NCBI GenBank assembly: GCA_009840305.1
Contig: VXNY01000029.1
Coordinates: 62,001-126,000, forward strand
DNA length: 64,000 nt
Source: Gammaproteobacteria bacterium
Lineage (GTDB): Bacteria; Pseudomonadota; Gammaproteobacteria; Pseudomonadales; Azotimanducaceae
Direction of reading: 5' to 3'
Shown here: piece after piece, positions 17,875 to 25,579 of the stretch
Numbering within the stretch: position 1 is the stretch's first letter
Layout: the number at the start of each line of letters is the position of its first letter
Translations under genes and position numbers: made by a program
Notes under the pieces: model-generated
The model's input: the letters and a program-made list of their open reading frames with translations, nothing else
What the model was told of the DNA's origin: nothing
The model's database searches: none

Positions 17875-18767
17875 ATCCAACGTATCCCTGGATCGAGAAT
17901 AAATTGGAAGAGGTCTCGGGTGAGGCGTTTTTTGATCGATTACCACATGCTGTTCTGATCGACGCATACCCCAGGTGGGGTGTCGAAGAGCTGGCGTGTC
18001 GTTTAACGCAGAAGATCGTCGGTATGGATGGAGATCCTCGAGAAATTCCTCATCCCGATGTATTGTGGATTCGTCCGGAAGATACTAAACTCAAGATTGA
18101 GCGCGTGCGGGACGCCATAGACTTTGTCCATTTATCCTCTCAGGTGGCAGCAAGGAAAGTTGCAATATTGGAGTCCATTGAGCTAGCTAGTATTCCAGCT
18201 TCAAATGCCTTGCTCAAGTCTCTTGAAGAGCCTCCCGCCAATGTACATTGGATTCTTACGACTACTGCGTATGCCTTGCTACTACCCACCATTCGAAGTC
18301 GTTGCACTCGATTACACTTACACAACGCCGATCGCGATGATACAGTGCAATGGTTGCTTGAAAACAAGGTTCCTCAGAACGAGTTGGAAAACCTTATGAT
18401 CGAATTTGGAGACGCGCCTTTCGCAATCAAAGAGGCGTTTGAGTTGAAACTGCAATCCCTCCGTACGTATCTGTTGCAAGGTTGGCGCGACAAGTCCGTA
18501 GATCTAAGCATCGCCACGTTACTGAAAGAGCAAGATTTTTATGAATTACTTGCGCGGTGGCTGCGCATTACGGCACGGATCGTTAACAGCGAGAAAGCTC
18601 CAGAAGCTATGCGATTTTGGGACGAACTCATTGCGACGCGCCGAGCCGCTCACGAACAGAGCAACCTCAATCGACAAATTCAGATCGAGCGATTATTGAT
18701 TCAATGGTTTCGTATGAAACAGAAAATTCGCCGACGTAAAGCGGCATCAAAAATCATGCAGCACTAA
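17871..18767 (+). CDS. holB: DNA polymerase III delta' subunit, zinc module missing
   Basis: This 298-residue clamp-loader subunit has an AAA+ fold. It retains the HPDVLWIRPED segment, KVAILESIELASIPASNALL, LEEPPANVHWIL and the SRC of sensor I (TIRSRCTRLHLH). The Walker A site is degenerate (YPRWGVEEL), as is normal for delta'. The zinc-binding insertion with four cysteines, present in E. coli between the first helix and HPD, is absent: only about ten residues (GMDGDPREIP) fill the place. Identity rests on these motifs and on the tmk neighbour. The gene overlaps the opposite pepQ by 14 bases. Confidence 0.88.
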   Translation: MNPTYPWIENKLEEVSGEAFFDRLPHAVLIDAYPRWGVEELACRLTQKIVGMDGDPREIPHPDVLWIRPEDTKLKIERVRDAIDFVHLSSQVAARKVAILESIELASIPASNALLKSLEEPPANVHWILTTTAYALLLPTIRSRCTRLHLHNADRDDTVQWLLENKVPQNELENLMIEFGDAPFAIKEAFELKLQSLRTYLLQGWRDKSVDLSIATLLKEQDFYELLARWLRITARIVNSEKAPEAMRFWDELIATRRAAHEQSNLNRQIQIERLLIQWFRMKQKIRRRKAASKIMQH

Positions 18768-20079
18768 ACGCGGCACGAGTGATGTTTCGGATACCATTCG
18801 ATTCGACTAGCACGTTGTCCTCGATACGTACCCCACCAAAGGGTACGAAATTTTCAACTAGAGACCAGTTAATGTCCTGATGACCGCGTACTCGATCCAA
18901 TAAAACCGGGATAAAGTAAATTCCCGGCTCTACAGTGAATACCAAATCCTCTTCTATGAGGCGAACCAGTCGAAGAGACGGGAACCGAGTAGGTGGTGTG
19001 CCTTCCGTACCATCAACTTCAACTATATGCCCTCCGACATCGTGAGTCTGCAAACCTAAGAGATGTCCAGTTCCGTGAGGATAGAAGATGTCGGTCAGTT
19101 GCTGTTCAAACGCTCCGACCGCACTGCAAGTGACAATCCCCTGAGCTACCAATACTTCTGCCATACCAAGATGCGCATGTTCGTGAAACTCGACAAAGTC
19201 TGATAGACTTGGTAGGTGGGTGATCAATGACTGTTGCGCTTCGTCGACGGCTGATACTAGGTCGGCAAACTCATCTTTGGGATTCGCACTATATGATCGA
19301 GTGATGTCAGAGTGGTAACATCGGTTTTTGGCCCCCGCGTCAATTAAAAAGCTGCGTCGTGTAGCCGGCGGGTCTCTATCGTAGTGTTGATAGTGCAATG
19401 TACTGCTGTGTTCATTCAACGCTACGATGTTGGGATAGGGCAGGTCATGATGGACGTGCTTGGTCCGTTCCTGGTATGCAAGGTGTATTGCAAACTCACT
19501 ACCCCCAGCCTCAAAACAATCGTAAGCAGCTAAATGACCCTGAACTGCGATATCGGTTGCTTTTGAGATTTGTGCTACTTCAAACGGAGTCTTGTAACCA
19601 CGAGCATACGCTAGTTGATTTTGAAGGACTTTTGGTGGAAGTTCAACATTGTCAAGGTCAACGTATCTCGTGGGTGTAGTCCCAAAATATGCGACCCTCG
19701 ACAACTCTGTTAAGTGTTTTACGCACGCTTGTTCTAAATCTGAACGTGTCGAATAGTTTTCACAATCAAAGTGATCCAACAACCAGTCAGGAGTGGATGA
19801 GGGAAGATACCAATAGTCAGCCGGACAATACCACAAGAGCTTTGGTTGTGCATTGCCATTCAGCAAGAGTAAACAATGTTCGCTGTTCTCTGCGACGGTC
19901 CAACGAAGAAAATGAGGATTCGCATGAAACGGAGGTGATTGATCATCATCGTAATAAAACGTGTTCGTGCCTGCCGCGATTAAAGCACCATCGAACTGAT
20001 GTTGACTTAGTTTGTCTGACCACAAAGAGGAAATCGTCGTTAGATGGTCTCTAAATTGAGCTTGTGTGTTCGCGTCCAT
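18754..20079 (-). CDS. pepQ: Xaa-Pro dipeptidase (PepQ)
   Basis: This 441-residue M24 metallopeptidase matches E. coli PepQ in length. PepQ releases the C-terminal proline of dipeptides using two metal ions. Metal ligands are visible in IDAGAKNRCYHSDITRSY (the two aspartates), HGTGHLLGLQTHDVGG, the glutamate in FTVEPGIYF and the one in VRIEDNVLV. The N-terminal domain has the family FYYDDDQSPPFHANPHF segment. It converges on holB with a 14-base overlap and is divergent from the molybdenum hydroxylase operon. Confidence 0.92.
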   Translation of the reverse strand: MDANTQAQFRDHLTTISSLWSDKLSQHQFDGALIAAGTNTFYYDDDQSPPFHANPHFLRWTVAENSEHCLLLLNGNAQPKLLWYCPADYWYLPSSTPDWLLDHFDCENYSTRSDLEQACVKHLTELSRVAYFGTTPTRYVDLDNVELPPKVLQNQLAYARGYKTPFEVAQISKATDIAVQGHLAAYDCFEAGGSEFAIHLAYQERTKHVHHDLPYPNIVALNEHSSTLHYQHYDRDPPATRRSFLIDAGAKNRCYHSDITRSYSANPKDEFADLVSAVDEAQQSLITHLPSLSDFVEFHEHAHLGMAEVLVAQGIVTCSAVGAFEQQLTDIFYPHGTGHLLGLQTHDVGGHIVEVDGTEGTPPTRFPSLRLVRLIEEDLVFTVEPGIYFIPVLLDRVRGHQDINWSLVENFVPFGGVRIEDNVLVESNGIRNITRAAFSAA

Positions 20080-20339
20080 GGGTGTGGAATGCTGGCTAGT
20101 TCGACTTGAATTTCAGAGAGCATTTTAGCATTCCCACGCATTGTGTTCTCTCCATACAGAATTGAGCTAAAGACATTTTTCGTAGAGTCTTTCCAAAAGC
20201 ACCAGTTCGATTTCCAAAGGGAAGATTGACGTTGAAGAGCACGAAAAATCAAGTGCATCAATGACCGATCTAGACAAATGGCGTTCAATAAAATTTGCAT
20301 CTAAACCCACCCTTGCTATATCCAGTTTCAGGAGATTCC

Positions 20340-21224
20340 ATGTCCAATTTTGGTTACGTAGCCCCAGCCACTGTTGAGGAAACTCTCGCGGTGCTTCAGC
20401 AGGCAACGGATCAAGGTCAACGAACTCAGATACTAGCAGGTGGAACAGATGTCATCGTGCAATTTCGATCACTTGATAATTCACACCGATTGTTCGTTGA
20501 CATCAAATCGTTAAAAGAAACGAATGATGTTCGGATCGAAAACGAACACATTTTTGTCGGAGCCGCCATACCATCGGGCGTACTCAACGAGAATGCCGAA
20601 TTGAAGGCTCTATTTCCAGGACTGCTCGAAGCAGCTGATCTAATTGGATCAACTCAAATCCAAGGACGCGCTTCCATCGGAGGAAATCTGTGCAACTCAT
20701 CTCCGGCTGGAGATACCATCCCTGCATTGATTGTGAATTCCGCTCTTTGTGTGCTCGCGACGAACGAGGGTACACGAACTGTGCCCACTGAAAATTTCGT
20801 TACAGGCGTTGGACGCAACTGCTTAGCGGCGCATGAATTTCTACTCGGGTTTCAAATACCAAGACCTTCTGCAGGTACTGGAGATGCGTATTTGCGTTTT
20901 ATACCACGCACCGAAATGGATATCGCTGTCGCTGGAGCCGCAGTGTCGCTTACGATAAATCATGACGGAATTTGTGAACGCGCACGCGTATCAATTGGTG
21001 CAGTTGCTCCTACACCCTTATTGGTTTCCTCAGCTGCCGAAGCACTTGTCGGTACTACAGCTGATGAAGATGCATTACAGCAAGCCGCCCAGGCTTGTAG
21101 TGACGCAGCACAACCGATTACTGACAAACGGGGTACGGTGGAGTATCGTCGCAAGGTCGTCGGCGTACTGTGTCGGCGCGCCGGTACGATCGCAAGAGAT
21201 CGTGCCTTGTCAAATCGGAATTGA
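20340..21224 (+). CDS. Molybdenum hydroxylase FAD-binding subunit (CoxM-like)
   Basis: This 295-residue protein is the FAD-binding medium subunit of the xanthine dehydrogenase / CO dehydrogenase family. It passes electrons from the 2Fe-2S subunit to an acceptor. The FAD-contact motifs AGGTD (residues about 34-38) and TQIQGRASIGGNLCNSSPAGD are clear. A C-terminal CO_deh_flav_C-like domain runs to the end. The ATG at 20340 has AGGAGA just upstream and is preferred over longer in-frame starts. The next operon genes, the 2Fe-2S and molybdenum subunits, are separated from it by an inserted TnpB element. The substrate cannot be told from the sequence. Confidence 0.9.
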   Translation: MSNFGYVAPATVEETLAVLQQATDQGQRTQILAGGTDVIVQFRSLDNSHRLFVDIKSLKETNDVRIENEHIFVGAAIPSGVLNENAELKALFPGLLEAADLIGSTQIQGRASIGGNLCNSSPAGDTIPALIVNSALCVLATNEGTRTVPTENFVTGVGRNCLAAHEFLLGFQIPRPSAGTGDAYLRFIPRTEMDIAVAGAAVSLTINHDGICERARVSIGAVAPTPLLVSSAAEALVGTTADEDALQQAAQACSDAAQPITDKRGTVEYRRKVVGVLCRRAGTIARDRALSNRN

Positions 21225-21236
21225 GAGTGAAACGAA

Positions 21237-21255
21237 GGTAGTGGCTCAGTTTGAA
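21237..21255 (+). repeat. Left terminal inverted repeat of the TnpB element
   Basis: The sequence is GGTAGTGGCTCAGTTTGAA. It is the exact reverse complement of 22524-22542. Thirteen to eighteen bases separate it from the stop of the FAD subunit gene, so the element landed just after that gene without breaking it. Confidence 0.85.
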
Positions 21256-21260
21256 TTTAT

Positions 21261-21275
21261 TACTATAATATAGTA
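21261..21275. repeat. Subterminal palindrome before tnpB
   Basis: TACTATA-A-TATAGTA is a perfect 15-base palindrome just inside the left end. It lies directly before the tnpB start codon at 21277. It could be a transposition signal, an operator or an AT-rich promoter element; the sequence alone does not decide. Confidence 0.6.
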
Positions 21276-21276
21276 T

Positions 21277-22533
21277 ATGTTATTTGCGTATTGCTATCGA
21301 GTTTACCCTACGAATGTCCAGCAACGATCCTTGCGCCGGCAGTTTGGTTCAGTGCGGTTTGTGTACAACTATTTCTTAGCACTCCAACAACAGCGATATG
21401 AGGACAAAAAGAAGCACCTTTCGTTCTTCGACATGTGTCGCGAACTAGTGGAACTGAAACGCAATGGTGACTATTCGTGGTTGTATCTGACGAATGCTCA
21501 GTCGTTGTACGAAGGACTCAAAAACTTAGATGCCGCCTATCAAAATTTCTTTCAAAAACGGGCCGGACATCCCCGATTTAAGTCGCGGCGCAACGGACAC
21601 CAGTCGATGGCGTATACGCAGGGTTCGTTCATGGACGGAAGTCACATTCACATTCCGAAACTGGGTCGCGTCAAAATTCGACTCAGTCGATCGTTCCGCG
21701 GGAAGATCAAAACGGTCACGTTAAAGAAGACGCCAACCCACAAGTACTTCGTCTCGATTCTGGTCGATGATGGGAAGCCGGTACCCAAACCGATTCAAGA
21801 GCTTACCTCCGTCAGTGGCGTGGATCTGGGACTCAAGGATTTTGCGACGGTGGCAAATGAGACGGAGACCACGAAACACGAGAATCCCAGGTTCTATACT
21901 ATGCACCTACCCAAACTCCGACGCGCGCAACGATCGTTGTCGAGAAAGGTGAAGGGCTCCCATCGTTATCGTCAGCAACGCAAGAAAGTCGCACGACTGC
22001 ACGAGAAGGTCGCGCATGCGCGTAAGGATTACCTGCACAAGTTATCGACGAAGCTCGTCCGCGAAAACCAAGCGGTGATCGTCGAGAACTTGCACGTGCA
22101 CGGTTTAGTGAAGAATCGTCGATTGGCGAAGCACATCTCGGATGTCGCGTGGGGTGAGTTTGTTCGACAGTTGGCATACAAGTGCCAGTGGACGGGCAAG
22201 CATTTAGTGAAGGTGGATCGTTTTTACCCTTCTTCGAAGACTTGTTCTGAGTGTAGTGTGAAGAACGAGGAGTTGACCTTGAACGACCGCATTTGGACGT
22301 GTGCGAGTTGCGAGGTTGAACTGGACCGAGATCAGAACGCGGCACAGAACCTTCGTGCTGAGGGAATCTACCAACTTACGGAGATGAGGTACATCTTCGA
22401 TAATCGTCGAGAGGACGTTAGACTGGGTGCTCGGAGCTTTCTTGCATTGCTCTGGAGTATGCAGCAGTCTTCGATGAAGCGAGCGGGCTCGGCGTTTATG
22501 CCTAGCTCCGAAATGGCTCAAATTTCAAACTGA
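21277..22533 (+). CDS. tnpB: RNA-guided endonuclease TnpB (IS200/IS605 OrfB family)
   Basis: This 418-residue protein has the TnpB layout: an N-terminal helix-turn-helix/REC-like half, a split RuvC nuclease and a zinc ribbon. The catalytic residues all appear intact: D183 in SGVDLGLKDFA, E270 in VIVENLHV and D352 in LDRDQNAAQN. The zinc ribbon cysteines are C323, C326, C342 and C345. TnpB proteins are programmable nucleases guided by a reRNA whose scaffold overlaps the 3' end of the gene and whose guide lies just past the element end. Here that would place the guide from about 22543. About 50 residues follow the last RuvC motif. No ribosome site is obvious before the ATG, which abuts a palindrome. 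Confidence 0.93.
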   Translation: MLFAYCYRVYPTNVQQRSLRRQFGSVRFVYNYFLALQQQRYEDKKKHLSFFDMCRELVELKRNGDYSWLYLTNAQSLYEGLKNLDAAYQNFFQKRAGHPRFKSRRNGHQSMAYTQGSFMDGSHIHIPKLGRVKIRLSRSFRGKIKTVTLKKTPTHKYFVSILVDDGKPVPKPIQELTSVSGVDLGLKDFATVANETETTKHENPRFYTMHLPKLRRAQRSLSRKVKGSHRYRQQRKKVARLHEKVAHARKDYLHKLSTKLVRENQAVIVENLHVHGLVKNRRLAKHISDVAWGEFVRQLAYKCQWTGKHLVKVDRFYPSSKTCSECSVKNEELTLNDRIWTCASCEVELDRDQNAAQNLRAEGIYQLTEMRYIFDNRREDVRLGARSFLALLWSMQQSSMKRAGSAFMPSSEMAQISN

Positions 22534-22542
22534 GCCACTACC
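22524..22542 (-). repeat. Right terminal inverted repeat of the TnpB element
   Basis: This is the exact reverse complement of 21237-21255. It includes the tnpB stop codon (22531-22533), so coding sequence and element end overlap. The next gene starts 25 bases downstream. Confidence 0.85.
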
Positions 22543-22566
22543 GAAACCAACTATCAGTAGAGAAAT

Positions 22567-23049
22567 ATGAGCAAGATTTACGTTTCCACCACCGTCAATG
22601 GTAGGCCCGAGGATGTCCTATGTGAAGCTCATCAAACCCTATTAGATCTACTGCGCGACGAAATCGGACTTACAGGCACTAAAGAAGGGTGCGGTACCGG
22701 CGACTGTGGAGCTTGTACGGTTCTTTTGGACGACCGGTTGGTTTGTTCGTGTTTAGTCTTAGCGCCGGAAGCAGATGGAAAAGAAATTACGACGGTTGAA
22801 GGTATCGCGGATTCGCAAGACGGTTTGCACGTCGTTCAACAAAAATTACTAGAACATGCCGCATTACAGTGTGGAGTCTGTACTCCTGGATTTGTTGTCG
22901 CCGCTAAAGCATTACTCGACAGAGACCCAAATCCAGACGAGAAAACTATTCGTTATTGGTTAGCAGGAAACCTATGCCGATGTACCGGCTACGACAAAAT
23001 TATTCGTGCGGTTCAGGACGCCGCACAAGAACTCACACCGACTAAGTAA
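22567..23049 (+). CDS. Molybdenum hydroxylase 2Fe-2S subunit (CoxS-like)
   Basis: This 160-residue small subunit carries two 2Fe-2S clusters. The plant-ferredoxin-like cluster has CGTGDCGACTVLL plus a later C (LVCSC), and the second cluster has CGVCTPGF and CRCTGYDKI. It relays electrons from the molybdenum site to the FAD subunit. The gene should normally directly follow the FAD subunit gene at 20340, and the TnpB element now separates them. The large subunit begins 15 bases downstream. Confidence 0.94.
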   Translation: MSKIYVSTTVNGRPEDVLCEAHQTLLDLLRDEIGLTGTKEGCGTGDCGACTVLLDDRLVCSCLVLAPEADGKEITTVEGIADSQDGLHVVQQKLLEHAALQCGVCTPGFVVAAKALLDRDPNPDEKTIRYWLAGNLCRCTGYDKIIRAVQDAAQELTPTK

Positions 23050-23064
23050 GGAACAAAAACACAA

Positions 23065-25287
23065 ATGGCAGAAGCAGCAAACTTTAAGGCAATCGGTACT
23101 AGGCCAATACGCCCTGATGGCATCGACAAAGTTACTGGTCGAGCAAATTTTGGTGCGGACTTAAACCTACCAGATATGTTGCACGGAAAGGTACTTCGAA
23201 GCCCACATGCACATGCTCGAATCAAACGAATTGATTTAACCAAGGCTCAAGCAATGGAAGGGGTCTACGCGGTTATTTCAAGCGCTGACTTTCCTCAAGA
23301 AGTCACCTCGAGTTTGAGCAAAAACATTCTAGCACGCGACAAAGCACTTTACCATGGGCATGCACTAGCCGCAGTCGCAGCTCGAACGCCTCGCATTGCC
23401 GAAGAAGCATTGGAAAGGATCGAGGTTGAATACGAAGTTCTACCGCCGGTGCTATCCTTAGACGACGCTATGCGGGAGAGGGCAATTCTCGTTTGTGAAG
23501 ACTTGCGTACCAACGACGATGAGAGTAGCCCACCGAGCAATGTAGCGGCTACACAAAGATTTGAACGTGGTGATGTAACTAAAGGTTTCGCAAAAGCAGA
23601 TGTGATAGTTCAAGAAGAATTTAGAGTCCCGTCTGCGCATCAGGGATACATAGAACCTCATGCTTGTGTCGCGACGAGTAATCCTGGAGGACGAGTTACC
23701 ATTTGGTGTACAACTCAGGGACCCTTTGAAGTACGTAGCGCTACTGCTGGCGTGCTAAATAAGACAGTTTCAGACATTAAGGTTATACCATCGGAAATTG
23801 GTGGAGGTTTTGGTGGTAAGACAGTGGTATATCTTGAACCAGTTGCAGTGCGACTATCTGAGTTGACAGGGAAACCAGTGAAAATGGTGATGAATCGAGA
23901 GGAAGTCTTTCGCGCTACTGGTCCCGCGTCGGCGACACTTTGCAAGATTAAAGTTGGAGCTAAAAAAGACGGTCGCATAACCGCAGCGACTGCTTGGTTG
24001 GCTTACGAGGCGGGGGCTTTTCCGGGTTCCCCTGTAGGACCTGGCTGTATGTCCGTATTTGCTCCATATGACATCGATAATTTCCTAGTTGAAGGCTACG
24101 ATGTGTTGGTAAATAAGCCCAAGGTAGCGGCCTATCGTGCTCCTGGTGCACCTCAATCGATGCACGCGATGGAATGTGCAATCGATGAACTTGCACAAGA
24201 GCTTGAAATAGACCCAATCGATCTGCGTTTGAAAAATGCAGCTAAAGAAGGCACTATCGCTCCATACGGTCCGAAGTTTCCTCCGATCGGACTTGTGGAA
24301 TGCTTGGAAGCTGCCAAGCGACACCCGAACTACGTAAACAAGCCGAGTGAAGAAGTAGGGAGAGGAGTAGCAGTCGGTTTCTGGTTTAATATAGGCATGC
24401 AATCTAGTGCCGAAGTTAACATCGCAGAAGACGGCGCAGTGTCAATTATGGAAGGAAGTCCAGATATCGGCGGTTCGCGCGCATCAATGTGTTTGATGGC
24501 AGCTGAAACGTTGGGTGTTCCCTATGAAACAATAAACGCTCACGTGGGCGACACTGAATCAACGGGCTTTTGTAATCTCACTGGTGGGAGCAGAACGACC
24601 TTTGCCACAGGCTTAGCTGTCGTAAAAGCGTGCGAGGATGTCATAGCTCAATGTAAAGCGCGTGCTGCAATGACTTGGGAGCTCGATGTTGAACAAGTAG
24701 ATTGGCGAGACGGTCAAGCCGTTCCAAGACCCGGTGTGAACATAGATGTCGAACCATTGTCCTTGGCGGACATTGCGAAGACCATGAGTCGTACAGGTGG
24801 TCCGTTGCTCGGTCGAGCCAGTCTCAACGCGCAAGGTGCCGGTGCTTGCTTCTCGGTAAATTGGACTGATGTCACCATCGACCGAGAGACGGGCAAAGTG
24901 GATGTTAAAGCATTTACTGCGATACAAGATGCTGGGCGCGCGATTCATCCCTCTTATGTTGAAGGTCAGATGCAGGGAGGCGCTGTACAAGGCTTAGGAT
25001 GGGCACTGAACGAAGAGTACATATACGATGATAACGGCGTCGTTGAAAACGCTAGCTTTTTAGATTATCGAGTACCGGTTGCCTCAGACATGCCCATGAT
25101 TGATTGCGAAATTGTTGAAGTTCCGAACCCCTCACATCCATACGGAGTTCGTGGGGTAGGGGAGACACCTATCGTCGCTCCGCTGGCAGCGACTTCCAAT
25201 GCAGTAAGGGACTTGCTCGGATTTCGAATCAACGATTTACCCTTGTCTCCGCCAAATGTACTCGCGGCTATTGACTCAACAGACTAA
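23065..25287 (+). CDS. Molybdenum hydroxylase molybdopterin-binding subunit (CoxL/XdhB-like)
   Basis: This 740-residue catalytic subunit belongs to the xanthine dehydrogenase family. Molybdenum-cofactor contacts are visible in EIGGGFGGKT, in AYRAPGAPQSMHAMEC and in GGSRTTFATG. The general-base glutamate is in GVGETPIVAP near residue 700. The AYRAPGAPQ form differs from the AYRCSFR loop of true CO dehydrogenase, so this is not an aerobic CO dehydrogenase of form I. The substrate (a purine, aldehyde or N-heterocycle) cannot be named. No maturation gene of the XdhC/CoxF type is present in the window. Confidence 0.93.
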   Translation: MAEAANFKAIGTRPIRPDGIDKVTGRANFGADLNLPDMLHGKVLRSPHAHARIKRIDLTKAQAMEGVYAVISSADFPQEVTSSLSKNILARDKALYHGHALAAVAARTPRIAEEALERIEVEYEVLPPVLSLDDAMRERAILVCEDLRTNDDESSPPSNVAATQRFERGDVTKGFAKADVIVQEEFRVPSAHQGYIEPHACVATSNPGGRVTIWCTTQGPFEVRSATAGVLNKTVSDIKVIPSEIGGGFGGKTVVYLEPVAVRLSELTGKPVKMVMNREEVFRATGPASATLCKIKVGAKKDGRITAATAWLAYEAGAFPGSPVGPGCMSVFAPYDIDNFLVEGYDVLVNKPKVAAYRAPGAPQSMHAMECAIDELAQELEIDPIDLRLKNAAKEGTIAPYGPKFPPIGLVECLEAAKRHPNYVNKPSEEVGRGVAVGFWFNIGMQSSAEVNIAEDGAVSIMEGSPDIGGSRASMCLMAAETLGVPYETINAHVGDTESTGFCNLTGGSRTTFATGLAVVKACEDVIAQCKARAAMTWELDVEQVDWRDGQAVPRPGVNIDVEPLSLADIAKTMSRTGGPLLGRASLNAQGAGACFSVNWTDVTIDRETGKVDVKAFTAIQDAGRAIHPSYVEGQMQGGAVQGLGWALNEEYIYDDNGVVENASFLDYRVPVASDMPMIDCEIVEVPNPSHPYGVRGVGETPIVAPLAATSNAVRDLLGFRINDLPLSPPNVLAAIDSTD

Positions 25288-25320
25288 CACACACTAGCGT
25301 TGCTTTAAGTCCTGCGAAGT

Positions 25321-25563
25321 ATGGCGCGAGTAGTTTTTCCCGATCACTTACATCGGTTCACTGACGGGACCCACGAGCTAGAGGTAGACTGTAGTTCGTT
25401 TCGCCAGCTTGTCCAAATACTAGAAGAAAGGTGGCCCGGGATTGAATCTGTTATAACTTCGACGACGGTCGCGATAGACGGTCAGTTATTCCAAGACGCG
25501 TGGTTCGAGAAAATCGAACCTGATAGCGAAGTGTTTTTCTTACAACGCATCGAAGGTGGTTGA
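25321..25563 (+). CDS. MoaD/ThiS-like small sulfur-carrier protein
   Basis: This 80-residue ubiquitin-like protein ends in the Gly-Gly needed for thiocarboxylate formation (QRIEGG). Its position 33 bases after the molybdenum subunit suggests it serves molybdopterin assembly for this enzyme, as MoaD does. Whether it replaces or adds to the housekeeping MoaD, which is not seen here, is unknown. It is the last gene of the operon and meets the opposite-strand receptor gene 16 bases later. Confidence 0.85.
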   Translation: MARVVFPDHLHRFTDGTHELEVDCSSFRQLVQILEERWPGIESVITSTTVAIDGQLFQDAWFEKIEPDSEVFFLQRIEGG

Positions 25564-25579
25564 AAGAGCAAGTTCACCA

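Larger units (their letters stand above)
21237..22542 (+). mobile_element. TnpB-only insertion element with 19-bp terminal inverted repeats
   Basis: This 1.3-kb unit lies between two subunit genes of one operon. Its ends are a perfect inverted repeat: GGTAGTGGCTCAGTTTGAA at 21237-21255 and its reverse complement at 22524-22542. The only gene inside is tnpB; no tnpA is present. The right repeat contains the tnpB stop codon. Short CGAA-like matches flank both ends, but I cannot establish a target duplication. IS200/IS605 elements normally lack terminal inverted repeats, so the ends are unusual for a TnpB carrier. A derivative mobilised by a transposase in trans is one possibility. Confidence 0.75.

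Noticed and set aside
23065-25287. Aerobic CO dehydrogenase (form I CoxL)
   Set aside because: The diagnostic AYRCSFR loop is absent; the corresponding segment reads AYRAPGAPQ, typical of other members of the family.
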